Assembly: GCA_043779285.1 (NCBI GenBank)
Contig: JAYWEL010000064.1
Location: 1 to 27,791 of the forward strand
DNA from: MGR-bin208 sp043779285
Lineage (GTDB): Bacteria; Bacteroidota; Bacteroidia; Chitinophagales; Chitinophagaceae
DNA length: 27,791 nucleotides
Direction of reading: 5' to 3'
The notes below the pieces were generated by a model that was given only the letters and a program-made list of their open reading frames with translations, searched no databases and had not been told where the DNA came from. How positions within the stretch are numbered: the stretch's first letter is position 1; each line of letters starts with the position of its first letter. The translations under genes and the position numbers were made by a program. Below, piece by piece: positions 6,077-11,880 of this stretch.

Positions 6077-7264
6077 ATGGCAAAAGAGAATTTTAAAAGG
6101 GATAAACCCCACGTTAATGTTGGTACAATTGGTCACGTTGACCACGGTAAAACAACTTTAACTGCCGCTATCACCCATATTTTGTCAAAAAAAGGTCTGG
6201 CGGAAAAGAAAAACTATGATGAAATTGATGGTGCACCCGAAGAAAAAGAAAGAGGTATTACCATTAATACAGCTCACGTAGAATATGCAACAATTAATCG
6301 TCACTATGCTCACGTTGACTGTCCAGGTCACGCGGACTATGTAAAAAATATGATTACCGGTGCTGCCCAAATGGACGGTGCTATCCTGGTTGTAGCTGCA
6401 ACTGATGGTCCAATGCCACAAACGAAAGAGCACATTCTTTTGGCACGTCAGGTAGGTGTACCTCAAATCGTTGTTTTCATGAACAAGGTTGATTTGGTAG
6501 ATGATCCTGAATTATTAGAATTAGTTGAAATGGAAATCCGTGAGTTATTAACTTCTTATGGATTTGACGGTGATAATACACCAATTATCCAGGGTTCTGC
6601 AACGGGTGCTTTAGCTGGTGAAGAGCAGTGGGTTGCTAAGGTTGAAGAGTTAATGGATGCTGTTGATAGCTATATTCCATTGCCTCCTCGTCCGGTTGAC
6701 ATGGCTTTCTTGATGAGTGTAGAGGATGTATTCTCCATCACTGGTCGTGGAACTGTTGCTACTGGTCGTATCGAAAGAGGTCGTATCAAAGTTGGTGAAG
6801 CAGTTGAAATCGTAGGATTGATGGATGCTTCATTACACTCTACAGTAACAGGTGTTGAAATGTTCCGTAAATTATTAGATTCCGGAGAGGCTGGAGATAA
6901 TGCAGGATTATTATTACGTGGTATTGAGAAAACTCAAATCCGTCGTGGAATGGTTATCTGTGCTCCAAAATCAATCACACCACATACTGAATTCAAAGGT
7001 GAAGTTTATGTATTAAGCAAAGAAGAAGGTGGACGTCATACCCCATTCTTTAACAAATACCGTCCTCAGTTCTATTTCCGTACTACGGATGTAACTGGTG
7101 AGTGTGAACTTCCTGCAGGAACTGAAATGGTAATGCCTGGTGATAACACAAATTTACATGTTACGTTGATTCAGCCAATTGCGATGGAGAAAGGATTGAA
7201 GTTTGCGATTCGTGAAGGTGGACGTACTGTAGGTGCTGGTCAGGTTACTGAAATTTTAAAATAA
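6077..7264 (+). CDS. tuf: Translation elongation factor EF-Tu
   Basis: EF-Tu is the GTPase that delivers aminoacyl-tRNA to the ribosome. The 395-residue protein has all G motifs: GHVDHGKT (19-26), the switch I threonine in RGITIN (T62), DCPG (81-84), NKVD (136-139) and GSAT (173-176), followed by the two beta-barrel domains and the usual C-terminal GGRTVGAGQVTEILK. Length and start match the family. It follows four tRNA genes, with no obvious promoter of its own in the 165-base spacer, so it is probably expressed from the promoter at 5374. A long terminator hairpin follows at 7318. A GC-rich interspersed repeat begins directly after the stop codon. Confidence 0.98.
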   Translation: MAKENFKRDKPHVNVGTIGHVDHGKTTLTAAITHILSKKGLAEKKNYDEIDGAPEEKERGITINTAHVEYATINRHYAHVDCPGHADYVKNMITGAAQMDGAILVVAATDGPMPQTKEHILLARQVGVPQIVVFMNKVDLVDDPELLELVEMEIRELLTSYGFDGDNTPIIQGSATGALAGEEQWVAKVEELMDAVDSYIPLPPRPVDMAFLMSVEDVFSITGRGTVATGRIERGRIKVGEAVEIVGLMDASLHSTVTGVEMFRKLLDSGEAGDNAGLLLRGIEKTQIRRGMVICAPKSITPHTEFKGEVYVLSKEEGGRHTPFFNKYRPQFYFRTTDVTGECELPAGTEMVMPGDNTNLHVTLIQPIAMEKGLKFAIREGGRTVGAGQVTEILK

Positions 7265-7295
7265 AAGCCCCCTAAATCCTCCGAAGGGGGACTTT
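7265..7295. repeat. GCCCCCTAAATCC-type interspersed repeat after tuf
   Basis: The segment contains CCCCC (7268-7272) and GGGGG (7286-7290) and an inner CCTCC/GGGGG pairing around GAA. It resembles the AAAGTCCCCC...GGGGGCTTT element common in Bacteroidota intergenic DNA (recalled). It starts at the base after the tuf stop codon. Confidence 0.55.
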
Positions 7296-7310
7296 GCGGA
7301 AGCTTTACTA

Positions 7311-7318
7311 TATCTTTG
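7311..7318 (+). promoter_or_regulatory. -7 promoter motif directly before the tuf terminator hairpin
   Basis: TATCTTTG is a perfect match to TAnnTTTG; a TTTG lies at 7293-7296 but only 14 bases away, shorter than usual. Its last base is the first base of the terminator stem. If active, it would start RNA inside the 5' arm, so read-through would be needed to reach tRNA-Trp. Confidence 0.4.
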
Positions 7319-7357
7319 CAAAGTACTTAGGCGGTAAGCTTAGGTACTTTGCTTTTT
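7318..7357 (+). terminator. Long intrinsic terminator between tuf and tRNA-Trp
   Basis: Arms 7318-7332 and 7338-7352 pair over 15 positions (two G-T wobbles), with outer arms GCAAAGTAC and GTACTTTGC, a 5-base loop and five T (7353-7357). Confidence 0.82.
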
Positions 7358-7362
7358 AGAAA

Positions 7363-7372
7363 AGTTCTTTAA
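7363..7372 (+). promoter_or_regulatory. boxA-like motif before tRNA-Trp
   Basis: AGTTCTTTAA lies six bases after the tuf terminator and 54 bases before tRNA-Trp, in the same relative place as the motifs before the first tRNA and rplK. Confidence 0.35.
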
Positions 7373-7390
7373 TATTATTACAGTCTTCGT

Positions 7391-7422
7391 AAGCCCCTCC
7401 TTTGGAGGGGTTTGGGGAGGCC
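7391..7422. repeat. CCCCTCC/GGAGGGG interspersed repeat before tRNA-Trp
   Basis: CCCCTCC (7394-7400), a TTT loop and GGAGGGG (7404-7410) form a perfect hairpin, followed by TTTGGGGAGGCC. On the other strand this reads as the GGCCTCCCCAAACC element widespread in Bacteroidota genomes (recalled). It ends five bases before the tRNA. Confidence 0.6.
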
Positions 7423-7426
7423 ATTT

Positions 7427-7497
7427 ACGGGCATGGTGCAACGGTAGCATACGGGTCTCCAAAACCTTTGATGGGAGTTCGAATCTCTCTGCCCGTG
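7427..7497 (+). tRNA. tRNA-Trp (CCA)
   Basis: A 71-base cloverleaf: acceptor ACGGGCA/TGCCCGT, D arm GTGC/GCAT, anticodon loop CTCCAAA with CCA at 7459-7461, T arm GGGAG/CTCTC with loop TTCGAAT. The anticodon stem CGGGT/ACCTT has a terminal C-T mismatch and a G-T wobble. It lies directly before secE, as in many bacteria. The exact ends could shift by one base. Confidence 0.9.
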
Positions 7498-7545
7498 CAA
7501 AGGAAAATAAATTTCGAAAGCAGATAAAATATCAAAATTCAAACA

Positions 7546-7737
7546 ATGAATAAGATCGCCACAATTTTTAAAGACTCTTATACTGAGCTGGTTGAAAAAG
7601 TCACCTGGCCTACCTGGGAGCAATTGCAACAATCTACAATGATAGTTTTGATTTCAACTTTATTGATCACTTCAATTATCTGGATAATGGATTTCAGTGC
7701 TGGTGGACTTATAAAGTTTTTATATAAATTCTTTTAA
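7546..7737 (+). CDS. secE: Preprotein translocase subunit SecE
   Basis: SecE is the small essential subunit that clamps the SecY channel in the inner membrane. This 63-residue protein is the short, single-span form: an amphipathic helix FKDSYTELVEKVTWPTWEQL with the conserved KVTWPT (18-23), then one hydrophobic span at about 31-49. It is placed between tRNA-Trp and nusG, its usual position, and ends three bases before nusG, so the two are translationally close. It is likely transcribed with tRNA-Trp. Confidence 0.95.
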   Translation: MNKIATIFKDSYTELVEKVTWPTWEQLQQSTMIVLISTLLITSIIWIMDFSAGGLIKFLYKFF

Positions 7738-7740
7738 GAA

Positions 7741-8334
7741 ATGGATACTACAAACATTGAAAACATTCAGGAAGAGCAACTTAATGAACAGGAAACCAAG
7801 TGGTATGTTCTACGGGTTGTTAGCGGAAAAGAGAGAAAGGTTAAGGAGTATTTAGATAAAGAAATAGCCCGTAGCGAGTGGAGTAAGATTGTAAAACAAG
7901 TATTTCTTCCGGTAGAAAAAGTTTATAAAGTGGTAAGCGGTAAGAAAGTGATGCGTGAAAGGAATTATTACCCAGGCTATGTAATGATTGAAATTGAAGA
8001 TGGTAAATTAAGAGATGATTTGAGAGATACTGTTCGAAGTGTTCCTAATGTTATTCATTTTTTAGGTAAAGAAGATCCAATCGCATTAAGAAGGGCAGAA
8101 GTAAATAAGATGCTAGGCAAAATGGATGAAATGGCTGAATCTGGCGGTTTAGGAATGAGTGAACCGTTCATCATTGGGGAGACTATCAAGATTATCGAAG
8201 GACCTTTCAACGATTTCAACGGTGTAATTGAAGAAGTGAATGACGAGAAGAAGAAATTAAAAGTTACTGTGAAGATATTTGGACGTTCTACTCCGGTTGA
8301 ACTAAATTATATGCAAGTAGATAAATTGAACTAA
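7741..8334 (+). CDS. nusG: Transcription elongation/antitermination factor NusG
   Basis: NusG binds the RNA polymerase clamp, affects pausing and couples transcription to translation and Rho. The 197-residue protein has an acidic N-terminal extension (1-18), the NGN domain (about 20-116, with KWYVLRVVSGKERKV and NYYPGYVMIEIE) and a C-terminal KOW domain (about 146-197, GETIKIIEGPFNDFNGVIEEV). Both domains are complete. It directly follows secE, and a terminator 20 bases after the stop ends the unit, so nusG is here not in one transcript with rplK, from which it is separated by a methyltransferase gene. Confidence 0.97.
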   Translation: MDTTNIENIQEEQLNEQETKWYVLRVVSGKERKVKEYLDKEIARSEWSKIVKQVFLPVEKVYKVVSGKKVMRERNYYPGYVMIEIEDGKLRDDLRDTVRSVPNVIHFLGKEDPIALRRAEVNKMLGKMDEMAESGGLGMSEPFIIGETIKIIEGPFNDFNGVIEEVNDEKKKLKVTVKIFGRSTPVELNYMQVDKLN

Positions 8335-8354
8335 ATATATTCAGAACTAATAAT

Positions 8355-8384
8355 AAAAAAGTCTATTTAACATAGACTTTTTTT
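8355..8384 (+). terminator. Intrinsic terminator of secE-nusG
   Basis: Arms 8355-8366 (AAAAAAGTCTAT) and 8372-8383 pair over 12 bp around loop TTAAC, with a T-run forming the 3' side to 8384. Confidence 0.85.
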
Positions 8385-8431
8385 ATTTCAGGGTTAGTCT
8401 GGCATCAGAAAACATTTGAAATATAATATTT

Positions 8432-9259
8432 ATGCGAATAAAAGAATTTTTTTGGATGCTCGGTTTAAAACCCAGCATTAAAAAATATGGATATAAAATA
8501 AAGGAACTCAATCTTGAACAAGAAGGAAAAATTCAAGTTGCAGAGTGGATGCATCCCAGTTGTTCAGAATTTGTTTTAACACAACGAGAAGTGAATGCGT
8601 TGAAACAAATAGTTAATCCAGGAGATGTTTGTATCGACATTGGAGCTCATCTGGGAGATACTTCAATTCCCATGGGTTTAGCAGTAGGAAAAGATGGGGT
8701 TGTTCTGGCAATAGAACCCAATTCATATGTTTTTGAAACATTAAGTGCAAATAGTAAGCTAAATACAGATAAGTATTCAATAATCCCTCTTTGTTTTGCA
8801 GTTACACCAGAAGACAATGAAATGTATTTTGAATATTCAGATCCAGGTTTTTGTAATGGTGGATTTCATGAAAATATTAGCAAGTGGAAGCATGGGCATA
8901 GTTTTAAATTAAAAGTTGAGGGTAAAAACCTGGTAGCTTATTTAAACAAGAATTACGAGGAACTAATAAATCGTATTAAGTATATAAAGATAGATGCAGA
9001 AGGATTTGATTTATCGATATTAAAATCTTTGGATTATATTATTGAAAAAAAGAAACCCTTTATAAGGGTAGAGGTTTTTAAAAAATCGAGCAAAGAATAT
9101 CGCTTGAACATGTTTCGGTATTTACATGAACATGGGTATAAAATGTACAAGTTTATCGATTCTGAAAATTATTATGGCGAAGAGTTATCAGAAGTCGATC
9201 TAATGAAATTCAAGTATTTCGACATATTTGCGGTATCTGAAAAACATAGATCGGTATAA
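8432..9259 (+). CDS. FkbM-family SAM-dependent methyltransferase
   Basis: This 275-residue protein fits the FkbM family of O-methyltransferases, which often act on sugars of cell-surface glycans. The Rossmann SAM-binding motif is VCIDIGAHLGDT (66-77), followed by AIEPN (93-97, the acidic residue that binds the SAM ribose) and IDAEGFD (187-193), the family's conserved IDVEG-type segment. The substrate cannot be told. It stands alone between the nusG terminator and the rplK promoter, where most bacteria have nusG and rplK adjacent, and no other glycan genes are next to it. A poor -7-like AACATTTG lies at 8411-8418, with no clear -33. No terminator follows it, so its transcript probably runs into rplK. 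Confidence 0.85.
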   Translation: MRIKEFFWMLGLKPSIKKYGYKIKELNLEQEGKIQVAEWMHPSCSEFVLTQREVNALKQIVNPGDVCIDIGAHLGDTSIPMGLAVGKDGVVLAIEPNSYVFETLSANSKLNTDKYSIIPLCFAVTPEDNEMYFEYSDPGFCNGGFHENISKWKHGHSFKLKVEGKNLVAYLNKNYEELINRIKYIKIDAEGFDLSILKSLDYIIEKKKPFIRVEVFKKSSKEYRLNMFRYLHEHGYKMYKFIDSENYYGEELSEVDLMKFKYFDIFAVSEKHRSV

Positions 9260-9273
9260 TTAGTAAAAAAAAG

Positions 9274-9306
9274 TTGTTTCAAAAAAGAATTTTTTCATTA
9301 GCTTTG
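9274..9306 (+). promoter_or_regulatory. Promoter of rplKAJL
   Basis: TTG (9274-9276), 22 bases, then TAGCTTTG (9299-9306), a perfect -7 motif. It lies 15 bases after the FkbM gene and gives rplK a leader of about 90 bases. Confidence 0.7.
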
Positions 9307-9318
9307 CGCTCCCCAAGA

Positions 9319-9327
9319 AGTTCTTTA
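9319..9327 (+). promoter_or_regulatory. boxA-like motif in the rplK leader
   Basis: AGTTCTTTA lies 13 bases after the -7 box, close to the promoter as in the tRNA-tuf leader. It recalls boxA of stable RNA operons. Confidence 0.4.
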
Positions 9328-9331
9328 GAAA

Positions 9332-9346
9332 TCCGCCGATGGCGGA
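9332..9346. repeat. TCCGCC/GGCGGA palindrome in the rplK leader
   Basis: TCCGCC, loop GAT, GGCGGA: a perfect 6-bp stem. The same stem with loop TTA is found at 11416, in the rplL leader. Confidence 0.65.
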
Positions 9347-9361
9347 AATAGGAATTTGGGA

Positions 9362-9380
9362 GTATCGCCTCAGGCGATAC
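9362..9380. repeat. GTATCGCC/GGCGATAC palindrome in the rplK leader
   Basis: A perfect 8-bp stem with loop TCA, 15 bases after the preceding palindrome and 24 bases before the rplK start. The stem differs from TCCGCC but shares the CGCC/GGCG core and 3-base loop. It could alternatively be a ribosomal-protein binding structure in the mRNA leader. Confidence 0.55.
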
Positions 9381-9404
9381 GTTAACACCAAAAAAGATTA
9401 AAAT

Positions 9405-9848
9405 ATGGCAAAAGAAATCACTGGCTATGTGAAGCTACAGTGTAAGGGTGGCCAGGCCAACCCTGCACCTCCAATCGGTCCTGCATTAGGTTCAAAAGGA
9501 TTAAATATCATGGAATTTTGCAAACAGTTTAATGCTCGTACACAGGACAAAATGGGAAAAGTTCTCCCGGTATTAATTACAGTTTATGCAGATAAGTCGT
9601 TCGACTTTATCATTAAAACACCTCCAGCAGCAGTTCAATTAATGGAAGCATCTAAAATACAGAAGGGCTCTAAAGAGTCTAACCGTATTAAAGTTGGTAA
9701 AGTAAGTTGGGATCAGATTGAAGTTATCGCAAAAGATAAAATGGCTGATCTGAACAGCTTTACTGTTGAAAGTGCGATGAGAATGGTAGCCGGCACGGCA
9801 CGTAGCATGGGTCTTACTGTAACTGGTAAAGCTCCTTCTGGAAATTAA
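9405..9848 (+). CDS. rplK: 50S ribosomal protein uL11
   Basis: uL11 forms the base of the GTPase-associated centre with 23S rRNA. The 147-residue protein has the N-terminal domain with the flexible, proline-rich GGQANPAPPIGPALGSKG loop, and the C-terminal rRNA-binding domain ending in ESAMRMVAGTARSMGLTV. Start and length match the family. It is the first gene of the rplK-rplA-rplJ-rplL unit, with its own promoter, boxA-like motif and two palindromes in the leader. No Shine-Dalgarno is present. Confidence 0.98.
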   Translation: MAKEITGYVKLQCKGGQANPAPPIGPALGSKGLNIMEFCKQFNARTQDKMGKVLPVLITVYADKSFDFIIKTPPAAVQLMEASKIQKGSKESNRIKVGKVSWDQIEVIAKDKMADLNSFTVESAMRMVAGTARSMGLTVTGKAPSGN

Positions 9849-9875
9849 TGGTTGAACCCTTTAAATTGAATTAAA

Positions 9876-10571
9876 ATGGCTTTCATAAGCAAAAAAAGAA
9901 AAACAGCGAATACAAAAATAGACAAGAACAAACTGTATTCATTAGTCGAAGCATCTTCGATTGTGAAAGAAGTGAGTACTTGTAAATTTGACGCTTCTGT
10001 AGATTTACATATCCGCCTGGGTGTTGATCCTAAAAAAGCAGATCAGGCAATTCGTGGTACTGTTACCTTGCCTCATGGTACTGGTAAAACAAAAAAGGTT
10101 TTGGTTCTTTGTACTCCAGAACATGAAGCTGCTGCCAGAGAAGCTGGTGCAGACCATATTGGTTTGGATGACTATATCAAAAAAATTGAAGGTGGATGGG
10201 TTGATATCGATGTAATCATAGCAACTCCATCTGTAATGCCTAAAATTGGTAAACTAGGAAAAGTATTAGGACCTCGTAACTTGATGCCTAATCCTAAAAC
10301 AGGTACCGTTACTAATGATGTAGCTACTGCAGTCAATGATGTAAAAGGTGGTAAAATTGCCTTTAAAGTTGATAAAGCAGGTATCATACATGCTTCTATT
10401 GGACGGGTAAGTTTTTCTGACGAAAAAATTACCGAAAATTGCAAAGAGTTAATCAATGCAATCGTTAAAGCAAAGCCTTCTACTGCTAAAGGTACTTACC
10501 TGAAAGGTGTAAGTATGGCTAGCTCAATGAGTCCTGGTATCTACATTGACACTAAAACTTTTGTTCACTAA
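9876..10571 (+). CDS. rplA: 50S ribosomal protein uL1
   Basis: uL1 forms the mobile L1 stalk by the E site and in many bacteria represses its own operon mRNA. The 231-residue protein is full length. Recognisable parts are the DPKKADQAIRGTVTLPHGTG region, the domain II segment MPKIGKLGKVLGPRNLMPNP with the conserved GPRNLMPNPK, and KVDKAGIIHASIGRVSF near the end. It starts 27 bases after rplK and is followed by rplJ after 28 bases, so the genes are clearly co-transcribed. Confidence 0.98.
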   Translation: MAFISKKRKTANTKIDKNKLYSLVEASSIVKEVSTCKFDASVDLHIRLGVDPKKADQAIRGTVTLPHGTGKTKKVLVLCTPEHEAAAREAGADHIGLDDYIKKIEGGWVDIDVIIATPSVMPKIGKLGKVLGPRNLMPNPKTGTVTNDVATAVNDVKGGKIAFKVDKAGIIHASIGRVSFSDEKITENCKELINAIVKAKPSTAKGTYLKGVSMASSMSPGIYIDTKTFVH

Positions 10572-10599
10572 AATGCAAAGCATTTAAAAAATAATTATC

Positions 10600-11307
10600 A
10601 TGACGAAAGAACAAAAAAATGAAGTAATTGAATTGTTGAAAGGAAAGTTCAATCAATACAGTAATTTTTATATCACCGATACAGAATCTTTGACCGTTGC
10701 ACAAATTGGTCAATTACGCAGAGCTTGTTTCAATAAAAATGTTGAAATGAAAGTTGCAAAAAACACATTGATAAAAAAGGCATTAGAATCATTGGATGCA
10801 GAGCGTTATGCAGGTGTTTACGAATCATTGAATAACGTAACTGCATTAATGTTTTCTGATAATCCAAAAGAACCTGCTGTTATTCTAAGCTCTTTCCGTA
10901 AGGAAACTAAAAAGGAAAAGCCGGTATTAAAAGCAGCTTTTATTAATGGAGATGTATTTACTGGCGATAATAGCCTGGTTGCATTAACTAATATCAAGAC
11001 GAAGAATGAATTAATCGGAGAAGTTATCGGATTATTACAATCTCCTGCGAAAAGAGTTATTGCTGCATTACTTAACCATGCTGAAAATGGTAGTACTGCA
11101 CCAGTGGCAACTGAAACTATCGTAACAGAAACTATAGTAGTTGCAGAAGCAGCTCCTGAAGTTGTAGCAGAAGTTGTAACAGAAGTTGCACCAGATGTAT
11201 CACCTGAAGCAGTAGTAGAAGAAGCATCTGCAGCACCAGAAGTATCTAATGATACAACTGACGCACCGGCTGAAAGTAATGACGATTCAGCACCAAAAGC
11301 TGATTAA
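10600..11307 (+). CDS. rplJ: 50S ribosomal protein uL10 with acidic low-complexity tail
   Basis: uL10 anchors the bL12 dimers of the ribosomal stalk. Residues 1-170 follow the bacterial family (KNEVIELLKGKF, GQLRRACFNKNVEMKVAKNTL, then the C-terminal helix GLLQSPAKRVIAALLNH that binds bL12). Residues 171-235 are an extension rich in Ala, Val, Glu, Pro and Thr, with near-repeats of EVVAEVVTEVAP and no Lys or Arg until K233. Typical uL10 is about 165-175 residues, so this tail adds about 60. Codon use and base composition do not change at the junction. It is 28 bases after rplA, and 150 bases precede rplL. Confidence 0.96.
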   Translation: MTKEQKNEVIELLKGKFNQYSNFYITDTESLTVAQIGQLRRACFNKNVEMKVAKNTLIKKALESLDAERYAGVYESLNNVTALMFSDNPKEPAVILSSFRKETKKEKPVLKAAFINGDVFTGDNSLVALTNIKTKNELIGEVIGLLQSPAKRVIAALLNHAENGSTAPVATETIVTETIVVAEAAPEVVAEVVTEVAPDVSPEAVVEEASAAPEVSNDTTDAPAESNDDSAPKAD

Positions 11308-11326
11308 CTTGATGTATGAAATAGGA

Positions 11327-11345
11327 TGTTCATTTTAAATGAACA
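11327..11345. repeat. Perfect palindrome in the rplJ-rplL spacer
   Basis: TGTTCATTT and AAATGAACA are perfect arms around a single T. As RNA it would form an 8-bp stem with a 3-base loop; as DNA it looks like an operator. It lies 19 bases after the rplJ stop, with no T-run, so it is not an obvious terminator. Confidence 0.5.
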
Positions 11346-11415
11346 GCTGAAAACTAACATAAACCCCAGGCCTGAGGGAAAATAATGGCAGAATTTTTTT
11401 AAACCTTCCGTTGGA

Positions 11416-11430
11416 TCCGCCTTAGGCGGA
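11416..11430. repeat. TCCGCC/GGCGGA palindrome in the rplL leader
   Basis: TCCGCC, loop TTA, GGCGGA: a perfect 6-bp stem 27 bases before the rplL start. It has the same stem as the element at 9332. Confidence 0.65.
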
Positions 11431-11457
11431 CATGAAATCGGAAAAAATTTTAAACTT

Positions 11458-11832
11458 ATGGCAGACGTAAAACAATTAGCAGAACAATTAGTAAGCCTTA
11501 CTGTAAAAGAAGTACAGGAATTGGCTGATTTTCTAAAAGCAGAGTATGGTATTGAGCCAGCAGCTGCTGCAGTAGTAGTATCTGCAGGCGGTGGTGGTGG
11601 TGCTGAAGTAGCAGAAGAGAAAACATCTTTTGATGTAATCTTGAAAAGTGCTGGACCATCTAAACTTACTGTAGTAAAAATCGTTAAAGAATTAACCGGA
11701 TTAGGATTGAAAGAAGCTAAAGATTTAGTTGACTCAGCTCCTAAGCCAGTGAAAGAAGGTGTTTCTAAAGTAGAAGCTGACGAAGTTGCTGCAAAATTAA
11801 CTGAAGCTGGTGCTGAAGTTGAGATTGCTTAA
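11458..11832 (+). CDS. rplL: 50S ribosomal protein bL12 (L7/L12)
   Basis: bL12 forms the dimers of the ribosomal stalk that recruit and activate translation GTPases. The 124-residue protein has the dimerising N-terminal domain (about 1-33, MADVKQLAEQLVSLTVKEVQ), an Ala/Val/Gly-rich hinge with five consecutive Gly (about 34-55) and the C-terminal domain with KTSFDVILKSAGPSKLTVVK and TGLGLKEAKDLVDSAPKPVK. The spacer after rplJ has two palindromes. A strong terminator at 11855 ends the unit, and rpoB is not adjacent. Confidence 0.98.
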   Translation: MADVKQLAEQLVSLTVKEVQELADFLKAEYGIEPAAAAVVVSAGGGGGAEVAEEKTSFDVILKSAGPSKLTVVKIVKELTGLGLKEAKDLVDSAPKPVKEGVSKVEADEVAAKLTEAGAEVEIA

Positions 11833-11854
11833 TTTCATCTTTCCAATAAATTTG

Positions 11855-11880
11855 AAACCCCCGTTTTTCGGGGGTTTTTT
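11855..11880 (+). terminator. Intrinsic terminator of rplKAJL
   Basis: AAACCCCCG (11855-11863) and CGGGGGTTT (11869-11877) form a perfect 9-bp stem with a T5 loop and a run of six T. The last bases overlap the stop codon of the convergent gene. Read leftward, it is followed by only three T, so it may terminate weakly in that direction too. Confidence 0.93.

Noticed and set aside
5850..6083. A 77-codon leftward frame over tRNA-Thr (GGU) and the tuf leader.
   Set aside because: Its end, EPTTSSLPRKCSTN, is simply the antisense translation of the tRNA; this kind of frame is a known annotation artefact.
7378..7632. An 84-codon leftward frame over tRNA-Trp and the start of secE.
   Set aside because: It translates the antisense of the repeat, the tRNA and secE; no family-like sequence.
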